The translations under genes were made by a program, and so were the position numbers. 64,000 nt of DNA, from positions 4,092,001 to 4,156,000 of the forward strand of contig NZ_NEVS01000004.1 of assembly GCF_002261215.1 (NCBI RefSeq), read 5' to 3'. The stretch comes from Bordetella genomosp. 11 (GTDB lineage: Bacteria; Pseudomonadota; Gammaproteobacteria; Burkholderiales; Burkholderiaceae_B). Positions 30,494 to 40,450 of the stretch are shown here, piece after piece. How positions within the stretch are numbered: position 1 is the stretch's first letter; every line of letters starts with the position of its first letter. The notes under the pieces are model-generated. The model searched no databases. It was not told the DNA's origin and worked only from the letters and a program-made list of their open reading frames with translations.

Positions 30494-33400
30494 CTACACC
30501 AGCACGCGTTCGATACCGCCGGCGTTGGCCTGCCTGACGTAGTTCTGCATCCAATCCTGCCCGAGGATATGGCGCGCCATTTCCACCACGATGTAGTCCG
30601 CCTCCATCGCGGTATCGCCCTTGTAGCGCGACAAGCCCTGCAGGCACGACGGGCAGGAGGTCAGCACCTTGACGTCGCCGTCGAACCCGTCCGCGCGCAC
30701 CGCCTCGTTGCCCTTGCGCAATTCCTCTTCCTTGCGGAAGCGCACCTGCGTGGAGATGTCGGGCCGCGTGACGGCCAGCGTGCCGGACTCGCCGCAGCAA
30801 CGGTCGCTTTTCAGCGTGCCGTCGCCGATCAGCGACTTCACGGTCTTCATCGGATCCTGCAGCTTCATGGGCGTATGGCAAGGATCGTGGTACATGTAGC
30901 GCACACCCTGCACACCGTCCAGCTTGATGCCCTTTTCCAGCAGGTATTCGTGGATGTCGACCAGGCGGCAACCCGGGAAGATCTTGTCGAACTCGTAGCC
31001 CGCCAGCTGGTCGTAGCAGGTGCCGCAGCTGACCACGACCGTCTTGATGTCCAGGTAGTTCAGCGTGTTGGCGACGCGGTGGAACAGCACGCGGTTATCC
31101 GTGATGATCTGCTCGGCCTTGTCGTTCATGCCGTTGCCGCGCTGCGGATAGCCGCAGCACAGATAGCCCGGCGGCAGCACCGTCTGCACGCCGGCATGCC
31201 ATAGCATGGCCTGCGTCGCCAGGCCCACCTGCGAGAACAGGCGCTCCGACCCGCATCCCGGGAAATAGAACACGGCCTCGGTATCGGCGGATGTGGCGCG
31301 CGGGTCGCGGATGATGGGAACGTAGTTGGCGTCCTCGATATCCAGCAGCTTGCGCGCCGTCTGCTTGGGCAGGCCGCCGGGCATTTTTTTGTTGATGAAA
31401 TGCACCACCTGTTCGCGCAGCGGCGCCTTGCCGACGGTGGCCGGCGGATGGCGCGTCTGCTTGCGCGCCAGCCCGGACAGCAGGTCGTGGGCCGCGCGCT
31501 GCACCTTGTAGCCCACGCCCACCATCGCCTTGCGCGTGGCGTTGATGGTGGCGGGATCCTTGGCGTTCAGGAAGAACATCGCCGCCGTGGTGCCGGGATT
31601 GAAGGACTTGCGTCCCATGCGGCGCAGCAGCGCGCGCATGTTCATCGACACATCGCCGAAGTCGATGTCCACCGGGCAGGGGTTGTAGCACTTGTGGCAG
31701 ACGGTGCAGTGGTCCGCCACGTCCTCGAATTCCTCCCAGTGCTTCAGGCTGACGCCGCGGCGGGTCTGCTCTTCGTACAGGAAGGCCTCTACCAGCAGCG
31801 AGGTCGCCAGGATCTTGTTGCGCGGCGAATACAGGAGATTGGCGCGCGGCACATGGGTGGCGCATACCGGCTTGCACTTGCCGCAGCGCAGGCAGTCCTT
31901 GATGGACGAAGAGATGGCGCCGATGTCGCTTTGCTGCATGATCAGCGACTCGTGGCCCATCAGGTTGAAGCTGGGCGTCCACGCATGCGTCAGGTCCGCG
32001 CCCGGCATCAGCTTGCCCGCATTGAAGCGATCGTGCGGATCGACGCGGCGCTTGTAGTCCTGGAAGGGTTGCAGTTCTTCCTGCGTCAGGAATTCGTACT
32101 TGGTCAGGCCGATGCCGTGCTCGCCGGAAATCACGCCGTCCAGGTCGCGGGCGATCCGCATGATGCGGGCGACGGCCTCGTTGGCCTCGCGCAGCATGCC
32201 GTAATCGTCGGAATTGACCGGGATGTTCGTATGCACGTTGCCGTCGCCGGCATGCATGTGCAGCGCGACGAAAACCCGGCTCTTGAGCACGCGCGCATGG
32301 ATGGCGCGCATCTCGTCCAGCACCTTCTGGCAGGCCGAACCGGAGAATATCCCCTGCAACTGCGCCAGGACCTCGGTCTTCCAGGACACGCGCACCGTGC
32401 GGTCCTGCACGACGTCGAACACCCGCGCGTCCGCCTGTGCCCCGATGCGGTCGGCCAGAGTCGATTGCATGTGGCTCATGCCCAGACCGGCCAGGTCCGG
32501 CAGCGCCTGGGTCAGCGGCTTGTCCAACTCGTGCAGCAGATACTGCCAGCGGGCCCGCGTGGCGGCGATCAGCTCGCGCGCCTGGCGGGTGCGTTCGGCC
32601 AGGACTTCGGCGCGCGTGATTTCCGCGTCCTCGGCGTCTTCGGCCTTGCCCAGCGGCAGCGGCTGGCCCAGAAAGGCTTCCAGCTCGTCGAGCAGGCGCA
32701 GCTTGTTGCGCGTGGACAGCTCGATGTTGATGCGTTCGATATGGTCGGTGTACTCGCCCATCCGGCCCAGCGGGATCACCACGTCTTCGTTGATCTTGAA
32801 GGCGTTGGTATGGCGCGCGATGGCGGCGGTGCGCGAGCGGTCGGCCCAGAATTGCTTGCGGGCTTCCGCGCTGACCGCGACGAAGCCTTCGCCGTGGCGC
32901 GTATTGGCCAGGCGCACGACTTCGCTGGCGGCGGTGGCCACGGCGGATTCGTCGTCGCCGACGATGTCGCCGATCAGCACCATCTTGGGCAACTGGCCGC
33001 GCTTGCTCTTGGTGGCATAGCCCACCGCGCGCAGGTAGCGTTCGTCCAGGTGTTCCAGCCCGGCCAGGATGGCGCCACGCTGCTTGCCCTCGGTGTCCAG
33101 GTAATGCTTGACCTCGATGATCGACGGGATCGCATCGCGCGCCTGGCCGAAGAACTCCATACAGACGGTGCGCATGTGCGTCGGCATCCGATGCAGCACC
33201 CAGCGCGCGGACGTGATCAGGCCGTCGCAGCCTTCCTTCTGCACGCCGGGCAGCCCGGCCAGGAATTTGTCCGTGACGTCCTTGCCCAGCCCTTCCTTGC
33301 GGAAACGGCGCCCTTCGATTTCCAGGGTTTCGCTGCGCAGCGGCGTCCCGCCGGGCTTGCCCCGGCCATCGAACCATTTGAGCTCGAAGCGGACGACGTC

Positions 33401-34459
33401 CACGTCGTGGATCTTGCCCAGGTTGTGCTCCAGCCGGGTGACTTCCAGCCAGTTGCCCTCCGGGTCCACCATGCGCCACCAGGCCAGGTTATCCAGCGCG
33501 GTGCCCCACAGGACGGCCTTCTTGCCGCCCGCGTTCATGGCGATATTGCCGCCCACACAGGACGCCTCGGCCGAGGTGGGATCCACGGCGAAGACATAGC
33601 CGGCCTGGGCGGCCGCGTCGGCCACGCGCTTGGTCACCACGCCGGCACCGGTGAACACCGTGGCCACGGGATCCGCGACCCCGGGCAGCGGGGTCAGTTC
33701 GACCTTGCCCAGCGTTTCGAATTTCTCGGTATTGATAACCGCCGATTTCCAGGTCAGCGGGATCGCGCCGCCGGTGTAGCCGGTGCCGCCCCCACGCGGA
33801 ATGATGGTCAATCCGAGCTCGAAACAGCCGCGCACCAGCGCCGCGATTTCGTCCTCGCTGTCGGGCGTCAGCACCACGAAGGGGTACTCGACGCGCCAGT
33901 CGGTGGCGTCGGTCACGTGCGATACCCGGGACAGGCCATCGAACTTGATGTTGTCGCGCGCGGTGACGCGTCCCAGCACCTTCTGCGTCTGCCGGCGCAA
34001 CTGCGCGGTCAGGTCGAACTGCGCCTCGAAGCTGGCCACGGCGGCGCGCGCGCGATCGATCAGCTGCAGCACCTTTTCGTCGCGGTACAGGTCGCGGCCT
34101 TCCTGGAAGTCGATGCGGCTGGGCTCGCGGCGCTTGTCGATTTCACCCAGGCGATGATGCAGCGCCTCGATCAGCAGGCGGCGGCGCTTCGGGTTGTCCA
34201 GCAGGTCGTCCTGCAGATAAGGATTGCGGCGCACCACCCAGATGTCGCCCAACACCTCGTACAACATACGCGCGGACCGGCCCGTGCGGCGCTCGGCGCG
34301 CAAATCCGCCAGCAATTGCCAGGCGTCCTCGCCCAGCAGGCGGCCGACGACTTCGCGGTCGGAGAACGAGGTGTAGTTGTAGGGGATTTCACGCAGGCGG
34401 GTGCCGGGTGCCGGCGGAACCGCCGCGGTCAAGAGCTGGCTGGCGAGGGGGGCGTTCAT
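30494..34459 (-). CDS. Large FAD-linked oxidase / Fe-S oxidoreductase fusion (YdiJ-like)
   Basis: A 1321-aa flavin dehydrogenase. After an N-terminal ~180-residue extension, the FAD-binding PCMH domain has [15 protein letters not shown] near 221 and the FAD-oxidase C-terminal domain covers ~430-830, with [14 protein letters not shown] and [12 protein letters not shown]. Two [4Fe-4S] motifs follow: [11 protein letters not shown] near 856 and [11 protein letters not shown] near 917. Two CCG domains come last ([10 protein letters not shown] near 1099; DRCCGESGT near 1230). This architecture is that of D-lactate or D-2-hydroxyglutarate dehydrogenases such as YdiJ (about 1018 aa), but longer; the betaproteobacterial form carries the extra N-terminus. 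Substrate is likely a D-2-hydroxyacid. It is monocistronic, with a terminator. Confidence 0.92.
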   Translation of the reverse strand: MNAPLASQLLTAAVPPAPGTRLREIPYNYTSFSDREVVGRLLGEDAWQLLADLRAERRTGRSARMLYEVLGDIWVVRRNPYLQDDLLDNPKRRRLLIEALHHRLGEIDKRREPSRIDFQEGRDLYRDEKVLQLIDRARAAVASFEAQFDLTAQLRRQTQKVLGRVTARDNIKFDGLSRVSHVTDATDWRVEYPFVVLTPDSEDEIAALVRGCFELGLTIIPRGGGTGYTGGAIPLTWKSAVINTEKFETLGKVELTPLPGVADPVATVFTGAGVVTKRVADAAAQAGYVFAVDPTSAEASCVGGNIAMNAGGKKAVLWGTALDNLAWWRMVDPEGNWLEVTRLEHNLGKIHDVDVVRFELKWFDGRGKPGGTPLRSETLEIEGRRFRKEGLGKDVTDKFLAGLPGVQKEGCDGLITSARWVLHRMPTHMRTVCMEFFGQARDAIPSIIEVKHYLDTEGKQRGAILAGLEHLDERYLRAVGYATKSKRGQLPKMVLIGDIVGDDESAVATAASEVVRLANTRHGEGFVAVSAEARKQFWADRSRTAAIARHTNAFKINEDVVIPLGRMGEYTDHIERINIELSTRNKLRLLDELEAFLGQPLPLGKAEDAEDAEITRAEVLAERTRQARELIAATRARWQYLLHELDKPLTQALPDLAGLGMSHMQSTLADRIGAQADARVFDVVQDRTVRVSWKTEVLAQLQGIFSGSACQKVLDEMRAIHARVLKSRVFVALHMHAGDGNVHTNIPVNSDDYGMLREANEAVARIMRIARDLDGVISGEHGIGLTKYEFLTQEELQPFQDYKRRVDPHDRFNAGKLMPGADLTHAWTPSFNLMGHESLIMQQSDIGAISSSIKDCLRCGKCKPVCATHVPRANLLYSPRNKILATSLLVEAFLYEEQTRRGVSLKHWEEFEDVADHCTVCHKCYNPCPVDIDFGDVSMNMRALLRRMGRKSFNPGTTAAMFFLNAKDPATINATRKAMVGVGYKVQRAAHDLLSGLARKQTRHPPATVGKAPLREQVVHFINKKMPGGLPKQTARKLLDIEDANYVPIIRDPRATSADTEAVFYFPGCGSERLFSQVGLATQAMLWHAGVQTVLPPGYLCCGYPQRGNGMNDKAEQIITDNRVLFHRVANTLNYLDIKTVVVSCGTCYDQLAGYEFDKIFPGCRLVDIHEYLLEKGIKLDGVQGVRYMYHDPCHTPMKLQDPMKTVKSLIGDGTLKSDRCCGESGTLAVTRPDISTQVRFRKEEELRKGNEAVRADGFDGDVKVLTSCPSCLQGLSRYKGDTAMEADYIVVEMARHILGQDWMQNYVRQANAGGIERVLV

Positions 34460-34639
34460 GGAAGCTGAAGGGTGGCCCTTAAAAAATCATTTTAAGCCAT
34501 AGGATGATGCCGCTCCGGAAAAACCCCAGGGCGGCACCGGCTGACACCGTGCTGAAGCCGGCGTCCGGCAACCGGCCGGCAGCCCGCCGGTTTCGCGCAG
34601 CGCGCAAGCGGGCGGCGCCCGGCAGGGTCCCGCCCGCGC

Positions 34640-35170
34640 TCAGGCGTGCGGAAACATCCATACCAGGCTGCCGGTCATCACCAGGTAGCGCAGAAATTTA
34701 CCGATCGCCATGTAGACCAGGCAAGGCCAGAATGCCAGGCGCAGCCATCCCGCCACGGCGCACAGCGGGTCCCCCACGGCCGGCATCCAGGCAAGCAACA
34801 GCGCCGGCGGACCCATGCGGTGCAGCCAGTCGTGGGCTTTCTGGTGCCAGCGTCCCTGCCCGGCACCGGCGCGGGCCTCGTGGGCGCGGTGCGGGTGTTT
34901 TTCCTTCCAGCGTTCGGCGGCGCGCCAGGCGCCCCAGCCCATGGCGTAGCTGATCGCCCCGCCCACGGTATTGCCCGCCGTGGCGACCAGGACGGCCGGC
35001 CAGAACATATCGGGCACCAGCTTCACGTAGCCGAACACCGCCGGTTCCGAGCCCAGGGGCAGCAGGGTCGCGGAAACCAGGCTGATAATGAATATGGCGC
35101 TGAGGCCGACGTTGGGCAGCGCCAACGTGGCCAGGAGCCAGTTCACGGCGGACGTCAAGGCTGCTTCCAT
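34640..35170 (-). CDS. YqaA-family (VTT/SNARE-associated) inner-membrane protein
   Basis: A 176-aa membrane protein with about four hydrophobic segments: AIFIISLVSATLLPLGSEPAVFGYV, a GNTVGGAISYAMGWGAW re-entrant-type segment, then a charged loop (~85-120) and two C-terminal segments. The GNTxGGxxxYxxG motif is typical of the YqaA/DedA VTT superfamily, some members of which translocate lipids. The specific role of YqaA is unknown. It is divergent from ilvA, 68 bp apart. Confidence 0.88.
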   Translation of the reverse strand: MEAALTSAVNWLLATLALPNVGLSAIFIISLVSATLLPLGSEPAVFGYVKLVPDMFWPAVLVATAGNTVGGAISYAMGWGAWRAAERWKEKHPHRAHEARAGAGQGRWHQKAHDWLHRMGPPALLLAWMPAVGDPLCAVAGWLRLAFWPCLVYMAIGKFLRYLVMTGSLVWMFPHA

Positions 35171-35238
35171 GCCGCGCAGTGTAGCCGGAACCCTGTGGTA
35201 ATCTGCCCGACGCTTTCCAAACCCGTGCCTTGCAGTCC

Positions 35239-36747
35239 ATGTCCACCGACTATCTGAAACGCATCCTCACTTCGAAGGTCTACGACGTCGCCGTCGAGTC
35301 CCCGCTGGAACCGGCCACCCTGCTGTCCCAGCGAATTTCGAACACGGTGCTGCTCAAGCGGGAGGACACCCAACCGGTGTTCAGCTTCAAGCTGCGCGGC
35401 GCCTACAACAAGATGGCCAACATGACGCCCGCGGCACTGGCGCGCGGCGTGATCGCGGCCTCGGCCGGCAACCATGCGCAAGGCGTCGCGCTGTCGGCCC
35501 GCAGGCTGGGATGCCGCGCCGTCATCGTCATGCCGACCACCACCCCGGACGTCAAGGTCGACGCCGTGCGGCGGCTTGGCGGCGAAGTCGTCCTGGCGGG
35601 CGAAAGCTTCTCCGACGCCTACGCCCATGCCAAGGAACTGGAACGCAAGCAGAAGCTGACGTTCGTACACCCCTTCGACGATCCGGACGTCATCGCCGGA
35701 CAGGGCACCGTGGGCATGGAAATCCTGCGCCAGCATCCGGGCCAGCTCGATGCGGTTTTCGTCGCCATCGGCGGCGGCGGCCTGATTTCCGGCGTGGCGG
35801 CATATATCAAGCAGTTGCGGCCGGAGATAAAAATCATCGGCGTGCAGACGGAAGACTCCGACGCCATGCTGCGCAGCGTGCGCGCCGGACGGCGCGTGGT
35901 GCTCAACGACGTCGGGCTGTTTTCCGACGGCACGGCGGTCAAGCAGGTGGGCGCGGAAACCTTCAAGCTAGTGCGCAAATACGTGGACGACTTCGTGGTC
36001 GTCGACACGGATGCCATCTGCGCGGCGATCAAGGACGTATTCCAGGATACCCGCAGCGTGCTGGAACCGGCCGGCGCGATGGCGGTGGCCGGCGCCAAGC
36101 AGTACCTGGCCCAGCATAAGTGGAAGAACAAGACCGTGGCGGCGATCGCCTGCGGCGCCAACATGAATTTCGACCGCCTGCGCTTCGTCGCCGAGCGTGC
36201 CGAGGTCGGCGAGATGCGCGAAGCGGTGTTCGTCGTCTCCATGCCCGAACAGCGCGGCAGCTTCCGCAAGTTCTGCGAACTGGTGGGCGACCGCAGCGTC
36301 ACGGAATTCAACTACCGGATATCCGATGCCGTGCGTGCCCACGTTTTCGTCGGGCTGCAGGTGTCGTCGCCGGCGGAACCCGAAAAACTGGCCACCAATT
36401 TCCGGCGCCACGGGTTCGACACGCTGGATCTCACGCACGATGAAATGGCCAAGACCCACCTGCGCCATATGGTGGGTGGCCGGTCGTCCCTGGCGCACGA
36501 CGAACTGCTGTACCGCTTCGAATTCCCCGAGCGCCCCGGCGCGCTGATGCGCTTTCTGAGCGCCATGAATCCCAGCTGGAACATCAGCCTTTTCCATTAC
36601 CGCAACCAGGGCGCGGACTACGGCCGCATCCTGGTCGGCATCCAGGTGCCGCCGTCGGACAAGAAACAGTTCAAGCAGTTCATCGCCGAATTGGCGTATC
36701 CCTGCTGGAACGAGACGGAAAATCCGGCTTATAAACTGATACTCTGA
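35239..36747 (+). CDS. ilvA: Threonine ammonia-lyase, biosynthetic
   Basis: A 502-aa PLP enzyme converting threonine to 2-oxobutanoate for isoleucine synthesis. The PLP lysine is K51 in FSFKLRGAYNK; ASAGNHAQGVALSA and the phosphate loop GGGGLISG follow. Two ACT-like domains occupy about 325-400 and 420-502 (ELLYRFEFPERPGALMRFL), so this is the long, isoleucine-inhibited anabolic form rather than the short catabolic one. A TTG at 35230 is in frame, but ATG at 35239 matches the family start. Confidence 0.96.
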   Translation: MSTDYLKRILTSKVYDVAVESPLEPATLLSQRISNTVLLKREDTQPVFSFKLRGAYNKMANMTPAALARGVIAASAGNHAQGVALSARRLGCRAVIVMPTTTPDVKVDAVRRLGGEVVLAGESFSDAYAHAKELERKQKLTFVHPFDDPDVIAGQGTVGMEILRQHPGQLDAVFVAIGGGGLISGVAAYIKQLRPEIKIIGVQTEDSDAMLRSVRAGRRVVLNDVGLFSDGTAVKQVGAETFKLVRKYVDDFVVVDTDAICAAIKDVFQDTRSVLEPAGAMAVAGAKQYLAQHKWKNKTVAAIACGANMNFDRLRFVAERAEVGEMREAVFVVSMPEQRGSFRKFCELVGDRSVTEFNYRISDAVRAHVFVGLQVSSPAEPEKLATNFRRHGFDTLDLTHDEMAKTHLRHMVGGRSSLAHDELLYRFEFPERPGALMRFLSAMNPSWNISLFHYRNQGADYGRILVGIQVPPSDKKQFKQFIAELAYPCWNETENPAYKLIL

Positions 36748-36788
36748 TCGACCCCGCAGTCGCGGGCATACCCAGCGGGACGCGCCGG

Positions 36789-37685
36789 ATGGACATCCAG
36801 CTCAATGACATCGCTTTGTTCGTCGAAGTCGCCAAGCGCAAGAATTTCAGCCATGCGGCCGAAGCGCTGGGCATTCCTTCGGCCACGCTCTCCAAGCGCG
36901 TTACCGAACTGGAGCGCCGTGTCGGCCTGCAACTTCTGACGCGCACGACGCGCCGCATCGACCTGACCGAAGCGGGCGCCCTGTACTTCGAACGCTGCCG
37001 CCACATCATCGAAGAGGCCCGCGTGGCCCACGAGCAGCTTCAGGATATGGCGGCACTGCCCCGCGGCCGCCTGCGCGTTTCCATGTACGTCAGCCTGGCG
37101 CACCTGGTGCTGCCGGTCGTCATGCGCGAATTCACGGAGCAATACCCGGACATCGAATGCGAATTCGACCTCAGCGGCCGCCCGCTGGACCCGATCAGCA
37201 ATCCCTTCGATTTGGTCCTGCGCGCCGGCCAGCAGCCGGATTCCAGCCTGATTTCGCGGCAATTGATGCTGATGGACCATCACCTTTATGCGTCCCACGA
37301 TTACCTGGCCCGCCACGGACAACCGCTGACCCCGGCGGATCTCAGCCATCACGACTGCCTGCGCTTTCCCTCCGGCGAAGGCGCGACGTCCTACTGGATG
37401 CTCCATTCCGGCGAACGCGTCGAACGGGTGGCGGTGTTCGGCAGGCTGATCGCCAATAACACCGGCATGCTGGCGCGCCTGGCGGCACGCGGCATGGGCA
37501 TCGTACCGCTGCCCGTATTCCACGCAATGGAAAAGGCCATCGCCGCGGTGGGCCTGGTCCGGGTGCTGCCCGAGTGGGGCCTGACGCCCCTGCCGCTGTT
37601 CGCTTTGCTGCCCTCGCGCACGATTCCCGCCAAGACCCGCGCCTTCCTGGATTTCATCCAGCCGCGCCTGCGGGAACAGCGCTAG
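36789..37685 (+). CDS. LysR-family regulator of the acyl-CoA cluster
   Basis: A 298-aa LysR protein of the CrgA/DmlR type: VAKRKNFSHAAEALGIPSATLSKRVTELERR-like HTH split over residues 11-41 and an effector domain (~90-290) with SHHDCLRFPSGEG, typical of that subgroup. It is in the same direction as, and 118 bp upstream of, the cupin-Bug-CaiB-ACAD cluster, so it may regulate those genes. The opening MDIQLNDIALFVEVA fits LysR starts. Confidence 0.93.
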   Translation: MDIQLNDIALFVEVAKRKNFSHAAEALGIPSATLSKRVTELERRVGLQLLTRTTRRIDLTEAGALYFERCRHIIEEARVAHEQLQDMAALPRGRLRVSMYVSLAHLVLPVVMREFTEQYPDIECEFDLSGRPLDPISNPFDLVLRAGQQPDSSLISRQLMLMDHHLYASHDYLARHGQPLTPADLSHHDCLRFPSGEGATSYWMLHSGERVERVAVFGRLIANNTGMLARLAARGMGIVPLPVFHAMEKAIAAVGLVRVLPEWGLTPLPLFALLPSRTIPAKTRAFLDFIQPRLREQR

Positions 37686-37744
37686 CCCCCACCGCCTTGC
37701 CCACCGGGAAGCGGCCCGCCCGCCTCCCGTGCTTGAATTCGCCC

Positions 37745-37783
37745 TTGACTCTATTTTTCATGGTTGTGAAAATACATTCACAA
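37745..37783. promoter_or_regulatory. Overlapping inverted repeats (operator) before the cupin gene
   Basis: Two overlapping dyads sit just before the cupin gene: TTTTCA-n6-TGAAAA (37755-37772) and a perfect TTGTGAA-n6-TTCACAA (37764-37783). A TTGACT hexamer at 37745 could be the -35 of the promoter, placing the dyads over the -10 region. This suits a repressor operator. Candidate binders are the LysR protein encoded upstream and the IclR protein encoded at the other end of the cluster. Confidence 0.6.
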
Positions 37784-37803
37784 TGGAGAAAACTGGAGAC
37801 ACA

Positions 37804-38196
37804 ATGGCCACTTCCCTTCCCCCCTGGCTGGTCCGCGAGGCCGACGTACCCGGCTACCACCCCGCCAACCACCTGGGTACCACCAATCGCCGGCTGATCG
37901 GCCGCGAAAACGTGGGCGCCCGCAATGTCGAAGTGATCCTGGGCGTCATCGAAAAGGGCAAGGGGGCGCTGCCGCACGCCCATCCCGGCATCGAGCAGGT
38001 CTGCTACCTGCTTTCCGGAACCGCGCGGGCGGAGGTCGACGGCGTCGCCGCCGACATGCAGGCCGGCGACTGCTGCTACTTCCCGCCCGACATCCCGCAC
38101 GTCTTCACCGTCACCAGCGAACAGCCGGCGCGCCTGCTGGTGATCTACACCCCGCCTTACGAAGAAAACCCTGACCGGGTCATCCGGCAGGCATAA
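37804..38196 (+). CDS. Cupin-domain protein
   Basis: A 130-aa single-domain cupin. The first motif is visible as HAHPGIEQVCYLLSGTARAEVDG and the second as GDCCYFPPDIPHVFTV; His and Glu residues there (H57, H59, E63, H103 approximately) would bind a metal. Such proteins may be small dioxygenases, isomerases or sensors; this one cannot be assigned. An earlier ATG at 37783 is in frame, but GGAG lies 5 nt before 37804. It heads the Bug/CaiB/ACAD cluster, 26 bp ahead of the receptor gene. Confidence 0.88.
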   Translation: MATSLPPWLVREADVPGYHPANHLGTTNRRLIGRENVGARNVEVILGVIEKGKGALPHAHPGIEQVCYLLSGTARAEVDGVAADMQAGDCCYFPPDIPHVFTVTSEQPARLLVIYTPPYEENPDRVIRQA

Positions 38197-38222
38197 GAAA
38201 ACCCATACAGGAGACAATCACC

Positions 38223-39209
38223 ATGAACCGCATTCGCTTCGTCGGCCGCCTGGCCGCCATGGCGGCCGCCGCTTTCGGGCTGGCCGCGCTGCTGGCCCAG
38301 CCCGAGGCCCGGGCCGCCTATCCGGACCGGCCCATCACGCTGATCGTGCCCTTCCCGGCCGGCTCCGGCACGGATGCCGTGGGGCGGATTTTCGCCACCG
38401 AATTGGGCCGTCTGCTGAACGGCCAGGTCGTGGTGGAGAACAAGCCGGGCGGCAACGCCACGATCGCCGCTTCTTACGTGGCGCGCGCCAAGCCTGACGG
38501 ATACACCTTGTTCGTCACCACCAATACTTCCCATTCGGCCGCGCCGTACCTGATGAAGAACGTCCCGTACGATCCGGTCAAGGACTTCACGCCGATCGCG
38601 CGCGGTGGCAACCTGCCCTTCATCCTGGTGGTCAACCCCAAGCTGCCCGTCAAGACGGTGCGCGAGCTGGTGGCCTATGCCAAGGCCCATCCCGGCAAAC
38701 TGACCTATGCCAGCGGCAATAGCACCGGCATCGTGGCGGGCGCCACCCTGGCGCACCGCGCCGGCATCGATATCGTGCATATCCCCTACAAGGGTACCCC
38801 CCAGGCCATTACCGACGTGATCGGCGGCCAGGTCGACATGATGTTCACCGACGTCGCGTCCGGGCTGCCCTTCGTCCAATCCGGCAAGATGCGCGCGCTG
38901 GCCGTCTCGACCGCCGCGCGCAGCAGCGTGGTGCCGGACATCCCCTCGATGGAAGACGAGGGGATATCCGACTTCGACATCAATTCCTGGAACGGCTATT
39001 TCGGCCCGGCCGGGATGCCGGAGGACGTGGTCCATACGCTGAACGCCGCCATCAATAAGATCGTCGCCGACCCGCAGGTACGCAAGCAGCTGGCGGGCCT
39101 GGGCTTCGATGCCTTCAGCGGCACACCCGAGGACTTCTCCGCCTTCGTCTCGCAGCAGTTGCAACTGTGGGGCAAATTGATCAAGGACGCGGGAATAGAG
39201 CAGCAATGA
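38223..39209 (+). CDS. Bug-family (TctC) tripartite tricarboxylate receptor
   Basis: A 328-aa periplasmic receptor with a signal peptide (FVGRLAAMAAAAFGLAALLA, cleavage after ARA), then YPDRPITLIVPFPAGSGTD, VENKPGGNATIAASYVA and VHIPYKGTPQAI, the Bug hallmarks. Conserved Asp in the GSGTD loop is expected at the ligand site. No TctA/TctB genes are nearby. It lies in an operon with a CaiB-type CoA transferase and an acyl-CoA dehydrogenase; its ligand is probably the organic acid these enzymes use. It overlaps the next gene by 4 bp. Confidence 0.94.
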   Translation: MNRIRFVGRLAAMAAAAFGLAALLAQPEARAAYPDRPITLIVPFPAGSGTDAVGRIFATELGRLLNGQVVVENKPGGNATIAASYVARAKPDGYTLFVTTNTSHSAAPYLMKNVPYDPVKDFTPIARGGNLPFILVVNPKLPVKTVRELVAYAKAHPGKLTYASGNSTGIVAGATLAHRAGIDIVHIPYKGTPQAITDVIGGQVDMMFTDVASGLPFVQSGKMRALAVSTAARSSVVPDIPSMEDEGISDFDINSWNGYFGPAGMPEDVVHTLNAAINKIVADPQVRKQLAGLGFDAFSGTPEDFSAFVSQQLQLWGKLIKDAGIEQQ

Positions 39210-40450
39210 GACAAGACGACGCAGCGCGCGGGCCCGCCGGCGAGCCCATCGCCGGCCCGCTGGCCGGGGTACGCATCCTGGACCTGACCGCCGTGGTGAT
39301 GGGCCCCTATGCCACCCAGGTCCTGGCCGACCTGGGTGCCGATGTCATCAAGGTGGAATCCCCGGCGGGCGACAACATGCGCGCCGTCGGCCCCATGCGC
39401 AACCCCGGCATGGGACACCTGTACCTGCACTTGAACCGCAACAAGCGCTCCATCGTGCTGGACCTGAAGCAGCCCGCCGGACGCGATGCCTGCCTGGCGC
39501 TGGCGCGGGATTGCGATGCGGTGCTGTACAACATCCGCCCGCGGGCCATGGCGCGGCTCGGCCTGGACTACGCCGCCTTCGCGGCGCGGCGGCCGGATAT
39601 CGTCTATGCCGGCGCCTACGGGTATGCCGAAAACGGCCCGTATGCGGGGCGTCCGGCCTACGACGACCTGATCCAGGGGCAGACCGGCATCGCCGACCTG
39701 TTCCGCCGCCAAAGCGAAGGCGAACCGCGCTACGCGCCCCTGACCCTGGCGGACCGCGCCGTCGGCCTGCACATGGCGATCGCGCTGCTGGCCGCCGTGC
39801 TGCACGCGCGCGCGAGCGGCCAGGGCCAGAGCCTGGAAATCCCCATGTTCGAGGGCATGGCCCACATGGTGCTGGGCGATCATCTGGGCGGCTGGACTTT
39901 CGACCCGCCGCTCGGGGAAACCGGCTATGCGCGGCTGCTGGCGCCCCATCGCAAACCCTACGCCACGCGCGACGGCCACATCTGCCTGTTGATCTACAAC
40001 GACAAGCACTGGCGCAATTTCTTCGAGGCCATCGGCCAGCCCGCCATGGCGGCGGACCCGCGCTTTTGCACGCATACGGCGCGCGCCGAACACATCGGCG
40101 CGGTCTACGCCTACGTCGCCGAGGTCATGCTGACACGCGACACGGAAGACTGGCTGCGGCTGCTGGCCGCCGCGGACATCCCCGCCTCGCGCCTGTACGG
40201 CATCGAGGATCTGGTCGCCGACCCGCATCTGCGGGCCACGGGGTTTATCCGCACCGTGGAGCACCCCACGGAAGGGCGCCTGCGCACACCGGCACCGCTG
40301 GGCCGCTTCGATGCGACCCCGACGGCGCTGCGCCGGCCCGCGCCCCGCCTGGGCGAACACAGCATCGAAGTCCTGCGCGAAGCGGGCTTCGCCGAATCGG
40401 CCATCCAGGCGCTGCTGGACGCCCAGGCCACCTACGATGGGAAACGCTGA
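39206..40450 (+). CDS. CaiB/BaiF-family (class III) CoA transferase
   Basis: A 414-aa CoA transferase. It opens GVRILDLTAVVMGPYATQVLADLGADVIKVESP; the catalytic Asp of the family is expected in ...YDDLIQGQTGI (~155). A second hallmark is PMFEGMAHMVLGDH. Members move CoA from a donor acyl-CoA to a carboxylate, activating it without ATP. Overlap with the Bug gene (4 bp) and with the ACAD gene (1 bp) shows a tight operon. The likely role is to activate the imported acid before dehydrogenation. Confidence 0.93.
   Translation: MRQDDAARGPAGEPIAGPLAGVRILDLTAVVMGPYATQVLADLGADVIKVESPAGDNMRAVGPMRNPGMGHLYLHLNRNKRSIVLDLKQPAGRDACLALARDCDAVLYNIRPRAMARLGLDYAAFAARRPDIVYAGAYGYAENGPYAGRPAYDDLIQGQTGIADLFRRQSEGEPRYAPLTLADRAVGLHMAIALLAAVLHARASGQGQSLEIPMFEGMAHMVLGDHLGGWTFDPPLGETGYARLLAPHRKPYATRDGHICLLIYNDKHWRNFFEAIGQPAMAADPRFCTHTARAEHIGAVYAYVAEVMLTRDTEDWLRLLAAADIPASRLYGIEDLVADPHLRATGFIRTVEHPTEGRLRTPAPLGRFDATPTALRRPAPRLGEHSIEVLREAGFAESAIQALLDAQATYDGKR

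Noticed and set aside
31400..34468. A 1022-codon plus-strand ORF opposite the flavin dehydrogenase
   Set aside because: It is a shadow of the recognised 1321-aa gene; the real frame carries all the conserved motifs.
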